DNA of 64,000 bases from Streptomyces sp. NBC_00259 (GCF_036181745.1 NZ_CP108080.1:6141501-6205500); one strand, 5' to 3'. Numbered from the stretch's first letter, positions 44,892 through 53,843 are shown. Notes: generated from the sequence alone by a model not told the origin. Numbers and translations are program-made.

Positions 44892-45572
44892 ATGCGCGTT
44901 GCATTGGCCGAAGATTCCGCCCTGTTGCGGGTGGGGATGGCAAGGTTGCTGGCGGACGAAGGTATCGAGGTCGTCGCATCATTGGGCGACACCGAGAACA
45001 TTCTCCAAGTAATCCGCGAACTCGCTCCCGACGTGGCGATCATGGATGTCCGGATGCCGCCCACCTACACCGACGAGGGCATCCGAGCGGCCCGCGAGGT
45101 CCAATTAGTCTGCCCGAGCACGGCAGTTCTGGTTCTGTCCCAGTACATCGAGCATGCCTACGCGGAAGAGCTCCTGCGCAACGCCCCCGCTGGCTCCGGC
45201 TATCTGCTGAAACAACGGGTCGGCGACTTCGACGAGTTCCTCTCCGCCCTCAAGCGGGTGGCCAAAGGCGAGACCGTGCTGGACCCTGAAATATTCAAAC
45301 AGTTCGTCGGAAACCCCCGGGAACGCCGCGCCACCGACCTCCTCACCTCTCGCGAACGCCAGGTCCTCGAACTCGTCGCCACCGGCCTCACCAACAGCGG
45401 CATCGTCAAGCGCCTGGGCATCTCGGAACGCGCTGTGGAGAAGCACGTCACTTCAATCCTGGGTAAATTGCAGATCCCCGCCTCAGGAGAAAACCATCGC
45501 CGTGTACTGGCCGTGCTCGACTATCTACGTGGGATGGAACGCAACCGCGAAGCCGAGGCCCCTGCCCTCTGA
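44892..45572 (+). CDS. NarL/LuxR-family response regulator without an adjacent kinase
   Basis: 226 residues; AGGAG precedes the ATG. Receiver residues are Asp8 (AEDSALLR), phospho-acceptor Asp52 (IMDVRMPP) and Lys in LLKQRVGD. The LuxR HTH has NSGIVKRLGISERAVEKHVTSIL. It is a paralogue of the regulator at 33337. The orphan kinase at 30155 in the same block is a possible partner. Leu72 is a TTA codon (45105-45107). It closes the accessory block just before the IS110 remnant. Confidence 0.87.
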   Translation: MRVALAEDSALLRVGMARLLADEGIEVVASLGDTENILQVIRELAPDVAIMDVRMPPTYTDEGIRAAREVQLVCPSTAVLVLSQYIEHAYAEELLRNAPAGSGYLLKQRVGDFDEFLSALKRVAKGETVLDPEIFKQFVGNPRERRATDLLTSRERQVLELVATGLTNSGIVKRLGISERAVEKHVTSILGKLQIPASGENHRRVLAVLDYLRGMERNREAEAPAL

Positions 45573-45822
45573 GCCGCCCCGTTATGTTTTTCGCGGTCCT
45601 GCAAGAGGGCCGCTGGCCTCCGCGCCCGGCACGACTTTTGCCCCCTGTCGAACGGATGACCTGGGGGTGGTGTCACCGGGCCCGAAGGGTGCCGTCGGAG
45701 ACGCTGATGAGAGGTCCGACCACCGCCTGGCCGGGCGCAATGCCCAGCCGTTCGCGGGCGGCAGGTCTGCATAACGTGGATGCGCGAGAACGGCCCCGAC
45801 GCCCAGGCCGGCACGGCATCGA

Positions 45823-46230
45823 GTGAGTGGGGGCACGGTGATCGACACCAGAAACGTGAGCGTCTTCCTCGGCCTGGACGTCGCCAAGAGTACGCATCAC
45901 GGGCACGGGCTCACCCCGGGCGGCAAGAAGGTCTTCGACAAGCCGCTGCGCAACAGCGAGCCGAAACTGCGGGCCGTCTTCGAGAAACTGGCCGCGAAGT
46001 TCGGCACCGTCCTTGTGGTCGTGGACCAGCCCGCCTCCATCGGTGCCTTGCCGCGGACCGTCGCCCGCGACGCGGGCTGCCAGGTCGCCCACCTGCCCGG
46101 ACTGGCCATGCGACGGATCGCCGACCTCTACCCGGGCGAGGCGAAGACCGACGCGAAGGACGCGGCCGTGATCGCGGACGCCGCCCGCACGATGCCGCAC
46201 ACCCTGCGCTCCCTGGAACTGACCGACGAG
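45823..46230 (+). pseudogene. IS110-family transposase, truncated after the N-terminal catalytic part
   Basis: The frame encodes about 136 residues of a DEDD transposase: FLGLDVAKSTHHGHGLTPGG with the first catalytic Asp, VVVDQPASIGALPRTVARDAG with the second acidic site, and GEAKTDAKDAAVIADAAR with the last pair of acidic residues. After LRSLELTDE the similarity stops and the DNA continues as the opposite-strand toxin gene. The Cys/Ser-containing C-terminal domain is missing. The 250 bp upstream (45573-45822) has no gene and resembles an IS110 left end. Confidence 0.8.
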
Positions 46231-46424
46231 CCGGCCCGGAGCGTGGCGGCGATGTCGGCCATGGGCGCCGGGTTCTCGGTGGCGACGTCGAGGTCCTGGC
46301 TGGGGCGGTTCACGAGGCGGTGTGCCCGCACGGCGTATCCACCGGTGAGAACCAGTGGATACGGGGAACCGAGGGCGATCACATCCGCCAGGAGCCGCGT
46401 GTGCAGCTCCGGCATGTCCGTCAC
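46231..46424 (-). pseudogene. AbiEii/AbiGii-type nucleotidyltransferase toxin, truncated
   Basis: About 65 residues from a GTG overlapping the stop of the preceding small gene. The segment LVLTGGYAVRAHRLVNR followed by SQDLDVATE is the conserved start of MenT/AbiEii-type nucleotidyltransferases (GG motif and D-x-D metal site). It is cut after ATLRAG, at the junction with the IS110 remnant near 46230, so most of the domain is lost and it should be inactive. Confidence 0.7.
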
Positions 46425-46813
46425 GCGGCTGCCCGGGTGCGGGAGGCGAGCTGGGGGAAGGCGTCTTCCCACACGGAGCGCACGCTGCGGCCGACGAGGG
46501 TGCGCAGCACCGGCCACATCTGGAGGAGCAGGTCCTGGTTGAGGTAGCGGGGGAGGTCGTTGTGCAAGCCCTCGTGCAGGACGGTGCGGTACAGGCCCAT
46601 ACGCTGGCGCGGCTTGCCCAGGTCGTATGAGGTCATCCCGGACCAGGCCATGTGCAGCGGCAGATCCACGACACCGTGTGTCGGCCCGTGCAGCTCGTCA
46701 AGCGACTTGGGCAGACGGCGGCGGAACTTCTCCCGGTACAGCGCGAGGTCCTCGGCGTCCGCGCCCGAGACGTCCCTCGGGGCCGGTGCGGGGTGCTGTG
46801 GACTGGAGGACAT
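46421..46813 (-). CDS. small partner protein of the AbiEii-type toxin
   Basis: 130 residues. The sequence (LYREKFRRRLPKSLDEL, THGVVDLPLHMAWSG, YRTVLHEGLHNDLPRYLNQD, VWEDAFPQL) looks like a conserved Streptomyces family that I remember next to AbiEii-like toxins. It lacks a visible HTH. The toxin gene starts inside its stop codon (GTGA), consistent with an antitoxin or accessory gene. Here it survives without a functional toxin. Function is inferred from position only. Confidence 0.65.
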   Translation of the reverse strand: MSSSPQHPAPAPRDVSGADAEDLALYREKFRRRLPKSLDELHGPTHGVVDLPLHMAWSGMTSYDLGKPRQRMGLYRTVLHEGLHNDLPRYLNQDLLLQMWPVLRTLVGRSVRSVWEDAFPQLASRTRAAA

Positions 46814-47190
46814 GACTCCATTATGGCGGCCGGAGATGTTGCGAGGGTCATGATGTGCGAGCTGGCGTCCGGAGCGAGCGGGGGCGTTTCCCCGGGGTGA
46901 GCTGGTTGCCGTACTCTGCTCAGCCCTGAGCTGGACGGACGGACGGCTTTGACGCTCTGGGCGTCTACACGAAGGACGACGAGCCGAGAAACCGGCTCTG
47001 ACCAGGGCTTTTCTGGGATCCGCTCAGGCCGGCATCTTTCCGATGGCGGATCGCGTGATGCGCCGTGTCACTCAAAGACTCCGCGCCCGGCCAGAAGTCC
47101 CAGAAAAGTCCCAGAGGTACCTATGGGTTCCCTCCCGCCCCGCATTTGCGCAGGTCAGGAGGGGTTTCGCGTGGCTTTCTCTCAGAGTCT
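46814..47190. other. intergenic region between the antitoxin-like gene and the MurA-like gene
   Basis: 377 bases without a supported gene. A weak stem-loop (GAGCCG/CGGCTC, 46981-46998) and a short direct repeat AGTCCCAGA (47086 onward, repeated about 12 bp later) are the only structures I see. Both neighbouring genes are on the minus strand. Confidence 0.35.
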
Positions 47191-48720
47191 TCAGATGTCG
47201 CGGAAGATCTCGATCTGGGCGCCGACCGAGTTGAGCCGCTCGGCCAGTTCCTCGTAGCCGCGGTTGATGACGTACACGTTGCGCAGGACGGACGTGCCCT
47301 CGGCCGCCATCATCGCCAGCAGGACGACCACGGCGGGGCGCAGGGCCGGCGGGCACATCATCTCGGCGGCGCGCCAGCGGGTCGGGCCCTCGACGAGGAC
47401 GCGGTGGGGGTCGAGGAGCTGGAGGCGGCCCCCGAGGCGGTTGAGGTCGGTGAGGTAGATGGCACGGTTGTCGTAGACCCAGTCGTGGATGAGGGTCTGG
47501 CCCTGGGCGACCGCCGCGATCGCCGCGAAGAACGGCACGTTGTCGATGTTGAGTCCGGGGAAGGGCATCGGGTGGATCTTGTCGATCGGCGCCTCCAGCT
47601 TGGAGGGGCGCACGGTCAGGTCCACCAGTCGCGTACGGCCGTTGTCGGCGTTGTACTCCGGCGTACGGTCGTGGTCGAGGCCCATCTCCTCCAGCACGGC
47701 CAGCTCGATCTCCAGGAACTCGATCGGGACGCGACGGATCGTCAGCTGGGATTCGGTGACGACGGCGGCGGCGAGCAGGCTCATCGCCTCGACCGGGTCC
47801 TCGGAGGGGGAGTAGTCGACGTCGACGTCGATGGTGGCCACACCGTGGACGGTCAGCGTCGTCGTGCCGATGCCCTCGACGCGTACCCCGAGCGCCTCCA
47901 GGAAGAAGCACAGGTCCTGGACCATGTAGTTGGAGGAAGCGTTGCGGATGACGGTGACGCCGTCGTGGCGGGCCGCCGCCAGCAGGGCGTTCTCGGTCAC
48001 GGTGTCGCCGCGCTCGGTCAGCACGATCGGACGGTCGGGGCTGGTCGAGCGCTCGACGACGGCGTGGTAGAGCCCCTCGGTCGCGGTGATGTCCAGGCCG
48101 AAGCGGCGCAGCGCGATCATGTGCGGCTCGATGGTGCGCGTACCGAGGTCGCAGCCGCCGGCGTAGGGCAGCCGGAAGCGGTCCATGCGGTGCAGCAGCG
48201 GTCCCAGGAACATGATGATCGAGCGGGTCCTGCGGGCGGCGTCCGCGTCGATGGCGTCCATGTCGAGACGGGCCGGCGGAACGATCTCGAGGTCCGTGCC
48301 GTCGTTGATCCAGCGGGTCCGTACACCGATGGAGTTCAGCACCTCCAGCAGCCGGTAGACCTCCTCGATCCGCGCGACGCGGCGCAGCACGGTACGGCCC
48401 TTGTTGAGCAGCGAGGCGCAGAGCAGCGCGACGCAGGCGTTCTTGCTGGTCTTGACGTCGATGGCACCGGAGAGGCGGCGCCGGCCGACGACCCGCAGAT
48501 GCATCGGCCCGGCGTAGCCGAGGGACACGATCTCGCTGTCGAGCGCCTCACCGATACGGGCAATCATCTCAAGGCTGATGTTCTGATTGCCGCGCTCGAT
48601 GCGATTGACGGCGCTCTGGCTGGTGCCGAGTGCGTCGGCGAGCTGCGCCTGTGTCCAGCCCCGGTGCTGACGGGCGTCACGGATGAGCTTGCCGATGCGT
48701 ACGAGGTAGTCGTCTGCCAT
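47191..48720 (-). CDS. MurA-like enolpyruvyltransferase with N-terminal XRE helix-turn-helix
   Basis: 509 residues. Residues 8-62 form an XRE/Cro-type HTH (GWTQAQLADALGTSQSAVNRIERG). The rest is an EPT-family enzyme: KTSKNACVALL holds the Lys-Asn pair, and GGCDLGTRTIEP holds the Cys equivalent to catalytic Cys115 of E. coli MurA. I recall the S. coelicolor homologue (SCO5998) next to aconitase SCO5999; here they are separated by a toxin island. It may act in peptidoglycan precursor synthesis as a second MurA, and the HTH suggests DNA binding. A perfect inverted repeat sits 12 bp before the start. Confidence 0.85.
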   Translation of the reverse strand: MADDYLVRIGKLIRDARQHRGWTQAQLADALGTSQSAVNRIERGNQNISLEMIARIGEALDSEIVSLGYAGPMHLRVVGRRRLSGAIDVKTSKNACVALLCASLLNKGRTVLRRVARIEEVYRLLEVLNSIGVRTRWINDGTDLEIVPPARLDMDAIDADAARRTRSIIMFLGPLLHRMDRFRLPYAGGCDLGTRTIEPHMIALRRFGLDITATEGLYHAVVERSTSPDRPIVLTERGDTVTENALLAAARHDGVTVIRNASSNYMVQDLCFFLEALGVRVEGIGTTTLTVHGVATIDVDVDYSPSEDPVEAMSLLAAAVVTESQLTIRRVPIEFLEIELAVLEEMGLDHDRTPEYNADNGRTRLVDLTVRPSKLEAPIDKIHPMPFPGLNIDNVPFFAAIAAVAQGQTLIHDWVYDNRAIYLTDLNRLGGRLQLLDPHRVLVEGPTRWRAAEMMCPPALRPAVVVLLAMMAAEGTSVLRNVYVINRGYEELAERLNSVGAQIEIFRDI

Positions 48721-48731
48721 AGCGGCAGGCT

Positions 48732-48747
48732 ATCTCAGATATGAGAT
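48732..48747. promoter_or_regulatory. inverted repeat at the MurA-like promoter
   Basis: ATCTCA (48732-48737) and TGAGAT (48742-48747) flank GATA. Including the preceding T, the site reads TATCTC-N6-GAGAT, the same form as the palindrome before acnA at 53683-53700. It is a candidate operator, possibly for the XRE domain of the adjacent protein. Confidence 0.55.
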
Positions 48748-48938
48748 GAGGCGTCCACTGGGGTGGACCATTCGGGTGATGCGCGGTTTTGATCCTCCAT
48801 CATGGGGTGGAGTGGTGCAAAACGGACTGCTCCATATGGGCGTCTGCCGCTGTCGCGTGCTGCTTCCAAGGTCCCCGTGGTCCGGCCGCGTTCACCGGAG
48901 TCCACGGCGACGGTCCCTGCCCGGCGTGCTCGCACGCC

Positions 48939-49624
48939 TCATGGGCGCGGGGATCCGTGGTCTGTCACGGGACCGCTGAGCCGGCCCGCGACCAGCGCCA
49001 GCCAGCCGCTCGGGGCGTACGGCGCGGGAGGGTCGACCTCCATGCCCAACTCGGCCAACGCCAAGGCGCAGTCGGCCTCGTCGAGGCCGAGAGCGAGCAG
49101 TTCGTGTATCTCTCCGACCAGATGGGCCACGACCTGGGGGTCCGTCCCTGCCGCGTAGTCCACCACCGCAGCGTCGTGCTCCTCGAACTCGTCCGGCATG
49201 TCCTGTGAGAACCAGCCCCCCCCAGGAACTGCCCGAGTTCCGGAAATCGTGCGTGCCACTCCCAGTGGGTGACCGGTACCGAAAAGGGCGGTACCTCGCC
49301 CTGCTCGATGCTCCGCCTGACGTGACCGGCGAGAGCGAGCAGCCAGTCCTGGATCGCGGACTCGGGCAGGCCGACGTCCGGGACGGGGTAGAACTCGCCG
49401 AGCTTGAGGCGGAGCCGGCCGGGAGGGTTGCGCGCATACTCGCGTAGCTGGGCCTCCGCGGTGGCCAGCGCCGCGGGGCGGGTGTGCCAGGTGTGCCGCA
49501 GGTACGCGGTCAGGGCGACGCTCGGCCGATCCTCGGTATCGTCGGCCAGCCGGCCCGCATACGCGCGGAGGACGTGGTCCAGCTCTCCGTAGCGACGGTC
49601 GTGTTCGAGGGGCTTCATGGGCAT
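48939..49624 (-). pseudogene. CdiI-type immunity protein gene, frameshifted
   Basis: The first 137 residues (MPMKPLEHDRRYGELDHVL to ARFPELGQFLG) and the continuation in another frame (GWFSQDMPDEFEEHDAAVV to LALVAGRLSGP) together make one contact-dependent-inhibition immunity protein of about 228 residues. The change of frame falls at a run of eight C on the plus strand (49216-49223); nine would restore it. The ATG overlaps the stop of the upstream RNase-type gene by 10 bp, which marks the pair as toxin and immunity. Confidence 0.75.
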
Positions 49625-49977
49625 GCGCGGTGGGCCTTCGCTGAGGGCGGGGACAAGGACTGGAGATGGACCGGGAAGGTGGCGTGCACCACGAAGCCGT
49701 GCGGGCTGGCTGCCTCCCGCCTGAGGATCACCCGCGCGGACCGTACATCGACGGGATCACGGCCTGTCAGCATCATGGCCTGCAGCAACACCCGGCCGAC
49801 CGGTTCGGGTCGCGACGGCCAGGATGCCTCGATGGTCAGACGAGACCGGGTCGACCGGGCGAGCCAGCGGTGGATCAGCTGCTCATTGGCCGTGACAACC
49901 TCCTGTGTGGCCCACTGGGCAGTCTCGCGGTCGGGATAGGTCGAGCTCCTGGTGCGTACGAGCGGGGATGCCGGCAT
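49615..49977 (-). CDS. orphan RNase A-like toxin C-terminal fragment
   Basis: 120 residues. RTRSSTYPDRETAQWATQEV, LIHRWLA, VGRVLLQ and ARVILRREAASPHGFVV match the second half of the bacterial RNase A-like toxin domain of polymorphic toxins. The first half, with its catalytic His (HxxxKHVG-type segment), is absent, so this is probably a displaced, inactive C-terminal module kept beside its immunity gene. No delivery domain is present. Confidence 0.65.
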   Translation of the reverse strand: MPASPLVRTRSSTYPDRETAQWATQEVVTANEQLIHRWLARSTRSRLTIEASWPSRPEPVGRVLLQAMMLTGRDPVDVRSARVILRREAASPHGFVVHATFPVHLQSLSPPSAKAHRACP

Positions 49978-50022
49978 GGTGACTGCCTTGTCGTCGGGAG
50001 AGCGGAGAGAGACAGGAGGAGA

Positions 50023-50724
50023 TCAGTGCGCTTCGAGAAGGTGTGCGGTCGCCACCCGCAGAATCTCGCGCAGGACGGGCGGCGTGGCCCAGGGGACCGC
50101 CGCACGCAGGCTCGCGCCGGAGTCCGAGCGCGCGTCGATGAGGAGAGCCGCGTGCAACTCCTCGGCCAGGCGAGGGAGAAGGAAGCGGCAGCCGTCCGGA
50201 TGCTCACTCGTCACCCCTGCCACGACTCCCTCCTCGAACGAGTCGTACTCGTCGCCCTCGACCCACCAGGAGAAGTCCCGCAGACCCGAGAACCGCAGTT
50301 CGGCCTCCCACAGGGACATCGGCAGCTCGTTGAAGCAGAGGAGGCCCCGGTGCTGTGCCTCCCTCAGTACTCGGGCCGTGTCCTTGAGGAATCGTGGGCC
50401 CTCCTGGTCGCCGGCCGCGGCGGCGAGCCGCTCCGCAAAGCCGTGCGGCAGGGGAGTCCCGGGGCGCTCCTCCAGAGTTTCCGCGATGAGGTCGAGGAGG
50501 GCGGACAGGGTCGCACTCGGCATCGCCCAGTTCGCCGTGGGGGAGTCGGCCAGCGTCCGGTTGAAGCGCGCGAGCTCCTCGTCGAACGGCGTCGGCGGCG
50601 TCCTGCCGCGTGCTGCGACAGCCATGTCGATGAGCCTCGCCACCGCCCCATTGTTGAAGACTGCGCCGGTATAGGTAGTCACGGCTGCCAGGTGTTCCTC
50701 TCCGCCTCTGGTTCCCGGGTGCAT
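50023..50724 (-). CDS. putative immunity protein following the RNase A-like toxin
   Basis: 233 residues, or 219 if the GTG at 50682 is used (TTYTGAVFNNGAVARLIDM). Acidic, Leu/Glu-rich, no membrane segment and no family that I recognise. It starts 17 bp after the stop of the toxin gene on the same strand, the usual place of an immunity gene. Function inferred from position. Confidence 0.55.
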   Translation of the reverse strand: MHPGTRGGEEHLAAVTTYTGAVFNNGAVARLIDMAVAARGRTPPTPFDEELARFNRTLADSPTANWAMPSATLSALLDLIAETLEERPGTPLPHGFAERLAAAAGDQEGPRFLKDTARVLREAQHRGLLCFNELPMSLWEAELRFSGLRDFSWWVEGDEYDSFEEGVVAGVTSEHPDGCRFLLPRLAEELHAALLIDARSDSGASLRAAVPWATPPVLREILRVATAHLLEAH

Positions 50725-50740
50725 CTCACGAGCCGTCCCG

Positions 50741-52455
50741 CTAGGCGGTCGGCATGGACGTGAGCACGATGAACGGTGGCTCGAGGCCCCTCTTGTAGCG
50801 TAGGACGACGTTGACGCCGCGCGTATCGCTGCCGCCCGCCTGCAGGCCGTCCCTGTCGTAGTCGGCGCGCGTGACCGTCCGGCCCGTGATGTCGGTGAAG
50901 GACTTGTCGAGGGTCAGCGTCGACCTCTCGTTCGCGGCGGGCTGCCTCTCCAGCCGGTCCAGCCACCGCTCGATCTTCTCGGCGTTTCCGATATCGTCCA
51001 GCGTCTCCTGTGTCAGACGTTGTGCCGAGGCCAGATCCTTGTACGACGAAGCCGCCTCGGGCCGTACGGAACCGTCAGGGCGGACCACTTGTTGGTCCCT
51101 CAGGCGCTGTGCGAGCTGTTCGTCCGTCTTGCCGACGTGCTTGTCCACACTGTGGCCCCCGTAGAGGCCCTCCGCGTTCGCGAGATCCACGGCGTAGAAG
51201 TGGTTCTTCTGGTCGTCGTCCGTCGTGTAGTGGTGCTCGTTCCTGAACTCGTTGAGCGCGCGGGCGCCGAAAGCCTGGGCCCGGGCCTCCTCCGCCGCGT
51301 ATGTGGGTGCGCTGCGGTGGGCTTCATCCAGGGCGGCCATCAGCTTGTCCATCCGGGGGACGAGCGCGTTGACCCGCCCGTTCTACTCCGCCACGACGGC
51401 GTTCAGGGCACCGGTGTCGATGGAGAGGGTGATCTCGACACTGAGGTCGGCGGCGCCCGCTGCCAGCCCTTTGACGAAGCGACCGACCCCCTTCGCACCC
51501 TCCTTGAGGTCCTTGAGATCGACTCCGTCGCTCAGATCGACGTTCCCGACGGCCTGCCGGACCGCCTTCATGTAGATGTCCCAGACCTTGCCGTTCAGGT
51601 CGACCGCGGCCTCCGCGAACTCACGCAGCAGATCGCTGACCTTCATCGCGGTGTCGAACAGGACGGTCATGACCGGATGGCTCGCGGTCCGGTTCGCGGA
51701 CGAGTCGTGCTTCCACTCGTAGTTCGCCGTACTGCCGCCCCAGGCGGTCGTCCCCCACAGCGAGCTGCAGAAAGCCCGCATCGCGTCGTGCCACTCGCTG
51801 TTGCTCTGCTGGGTGATGCTGCTGACGAGACCGGTCAGACCGCTCTCCGTCATCGACAGCGAGATGGTCATGTCCGCCCACGCCTGGGACAGCGAGTTGA
51901 GATAGTGCTGCTGCGGATACGGATAGACCTCGGCGACCTTGCCCCAGCGGAAGGCGTGCTCGAGCAGCGGGCGGATGACGTGCCACAGGACGTCCGGTAC
52001 CCATTCCAGCAGCGAGCGGATGAAGTCGTCGCCGCCGTCGTCGTCACCCCACTTCAGGTCCGGGACCGAGCCGTAGTCCGGCACTTTGTCGATGACGACG
52101 GGCGGCGGTGTGGTCCGGGCCTTCGTCTTGCCGGAGGCGTCGTTGGCCGCCTCCGCGCGGGAGTAGCTATTGGCGGTGACGGCGAATCCGACTGCCGCGC
52201 CCCGACGCTCACCACGGACCTGGCCCACACCTCGAGGAAGCGGTTGCCGACCTTCAGGTACGAGGCGGCGAAGGCCTGGGGCGCGGCACCGTAGCCGCCC
52301 GCGTCCGGGTACTCCTTGAGCTTGGTGACGAGCGTCCTGGCCGCCTTGTCGAACGGCGTCTGCTGCCCGGCGAAGCCGCCTGCCACCTGGTGCAGCGTGG
52401 ATGGCTTGACGTCGATGGTGCCGGCGCCTTGCGGCGGCGGGGGAGGGGTGCTCAT
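50741..52455 (-). pseudogene. polymorphic toxin: ESX-type N-terminal region plus RNase A-like C-terminal domain, broken twice
   Basis: Three pieces form one gene of about 571 codons. The N-terminal piece (STPPPPPQGAGTIDVKPSTL to EVWARSVVSVG) leaves frame at a run of four C on the plus strand (52200-52203); five would restore it. The middle piece continues to ALNAVVAE followed by TAG (51383-51385), where the frame runs on without further change into NGRVNALVPRMDKLMAALDE. The end holds a full RNase A-like domain: GHSVDKHVGKTDEQLAQRL with the conserved His and Lys, ASSYKDLASAQRL, KIERWLD, GVNVVLRYKRG and FIVLTSMP. The ATG overlaps the stop of the WXG100-type gene (TGATG). Confidence 0.75.
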
Positions 52456-52765
52456 CACGCGCCTCCCCAGCCGCGCAGTACCGCCCGGTGTGCCGCCGCG
52501 TAGTTGGTGTGCCCGGTTGTCACGCACTCGTGCAGCCACTTTTGGGCGGCCTGCAGGTCCTGGGCGCTGCGGTTCCACTCGTCGAGCTTGTCGACGAAGG
52601 CCTCGCGTGCTTCCCCGTCCAGGACAGGACGACCGGCTCCACGCGGTCGTAGAGGGCGTCGAGCCCGGCGTTGAGATTCCTGAGAATGTCCTCCAGCTCA
52701 CCGGCGAGGTGCTGGAGGGTGGCGAGCCTTACGGATATGTGATCGTCGTTGGTGCCTGGCGGCAT
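52455..52765 (-). pseudogene. WXG100-type protein gene, frameshifted
   Basis: The N-terminal frame (PPGTNDDHISVRLATLQHL to RVEPVVLSWTG, with a W-x-G turn at the end) continues in another frame as EAREAFVDKLDEW and DLQAAQKWLHE to AVLRGWGGA, together 103 residues, the normal WXG100 length. The break is at a run of four C on the plus strand (52613-52616); five would restore it. It probably chaperones or accompanies the downstream toxin. Confidence 0.7.
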
Positions 52766-52826
52766 GGTTCCCCCGTGTACCCCGTGAAGGTGTGGCTCTG
52801 TACCGATGGCAGTGTGCGGGCGGCTG

Positions 52827-53246
52827 TCACAGCGTCTCGAGGCCGCTGCGCGGGTGCGCGGTCCCGGCCGGTTCCGAGTTCGGAGTGGAGAGTCGCTCCA
52901 CTTCACTGTTGACATCGACACGGACCTGTCGGAGGCGGTCGAGGACGTCCAGCTCCGTTTCCGTGAACCCGTCCCGGCTCATCCGTACAGCCGCCTCCAG
53001 CACCTTCATCACTTCGCGGATGCGCACGGCGTCCTCCGCCGCCGCCCTGTGGAATTTCCGGTACGCCGCACCAGCGGGACCCTGCCAACCGGCCTCGATG
53101 GTGTCGACGATGGCGTCCATGCGCTGGACTTGCTGGTTCAACCGGTCCTGCATGTCGTCGAGATCGTCGGCCAGCCTGGTGAGGTGGTCTCTCTTCGCCC
53201 GGAGATCTCCAGGCCCTTTCGGATCGGTCAACGTTCCCCCCGTCAC
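52827..53246 (-). CDS. WXG100-family protein
   Basis: 139 residues (134 if the TTG at 53231, which follows GGGGGGA, is used). A helical hairpin with the turn EAGWQGPAG and long amphipathic helices (RLADDLDDMQDRLNQQVQRM; VIREVMKVLEAAVRM-like) marks an ESX/type VII secretion substrate. It is the first gene of the toxin operon and the only WXG-type member here without a lesion. No ESX ATPase or membrane gene is nearby, so it would rely on a system elsewhere. Confidence 0.7.
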   Translation of the reverse strand: MTGGTLTDPKGPGDLRAKRDHLTRLADDLDDMQDRLNQQVQRMDAIVDTIEAGWQGPAGAAYRKFHRAAAEDAVRIREVMKVLEAAVRMSRDGFTETELDVLDRLRQVRVDVNSEVERLSTPNSEPAGTAHPRSGLETL

Positions 53247-53682
53247 ATCGGTCCGTGCGCTCCTTGATTCGCACCTGTGAGCCTAGGCCACATCGGAAGC
53301 GTTTTCCCAGCAGCCCCGCGGGCCAACGCCTGGGCGGGAGCGGCCGGTTGGGCGCTGTGGCTCGCCGTCGCGACGTCGTGTTCCGTTGTGGCGCGCGCTT
53401 GTGCCTGCCCGGCAGCGTCGGCTGCCGCGTTCGCGGATTCCGGCACGCGTGCGCCGGGCGTCAGGGCGAGTGCAACGGAGTACGGGACCGGCCCCGCGGG
53501 TGGGAGGCCGGGCGACGGAGGGCCCTGCCGAACCGCCTGCCGGTCGCTGCCGCGGCACCGTCTGCCCGGCCGGGACCAGGGCGCATGCCCGTATGGCCGG
53601 GAGTGCCTCTGGGCAGGCCGACGGGGTGCGGCGTCCGTCACTCGTGTCCGGGCATGACCCTTCCGCGGTCATGTACTAGAGT
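53247..53682. other. intergenic region between the toxin operon and the acnA promoter
   Basis: 436 bases. Several overlapping frames are open on both strands, but none has a ribosome site, a recognisable domain or a convincing start; they reflect high GC. The promoter of the minus-strand toxin operon should lie near its left end. Confidence 0.4.
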
Positions 53683-53700
53683 TATCTCGACATCGAGATA
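53683..53700. promoter_or_regulatory. perfect 18-bp palindrome in the acnA promoter
   Basis: TATCTCGA and TCGAGATA flank CA. The site is 144 bp before the GTG and has the form TATCTC-N6-GAGAT shared with the MurA-like promoter at 48731-48747. A dimeric repressor or activator is likely; which one is unknown. Confidence 0.6.
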
Positions 53701-53755
53701 TCTACACGGAGGCGTACCGCATCGCCGACCGTCACGGCCCATTCGGTAAGGGTGG

Positions 53756-53775
53756 CCTAACTAAGCCTTACCTTA
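53756..53775. promoter_or_regulatory. candidate DmdR/IdeR iron box before acnA
   Basis: On the minus strand the first 12 bases read TAAGGTAAGGCT, matching the left half of the DmdR/IdeR consensus TTAGGTTAGGCT at 10 of 12 positions; the second half is poorer. Aconitase carries a 4Fe-4S cluster, so iron-dependent control would make sense. It lies 69 bp before the start. Confidence 0.45.
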
Positions 53776-53843
53776 GCGGATCGCCGGGACGTCGCAGCAG
53801 GCAGGATGCGGTCAGTACGCGCACATTGATGAAGGAGACTGTC

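Noticed and set aside
53257..53679. Several small genes between the WXG100-type gene and acnA
   Set aside because: Open frames overlap on both strands, with no ribosome sites, no domain and Arg/Ala/Pro-rich translations typical of high-GC noise.
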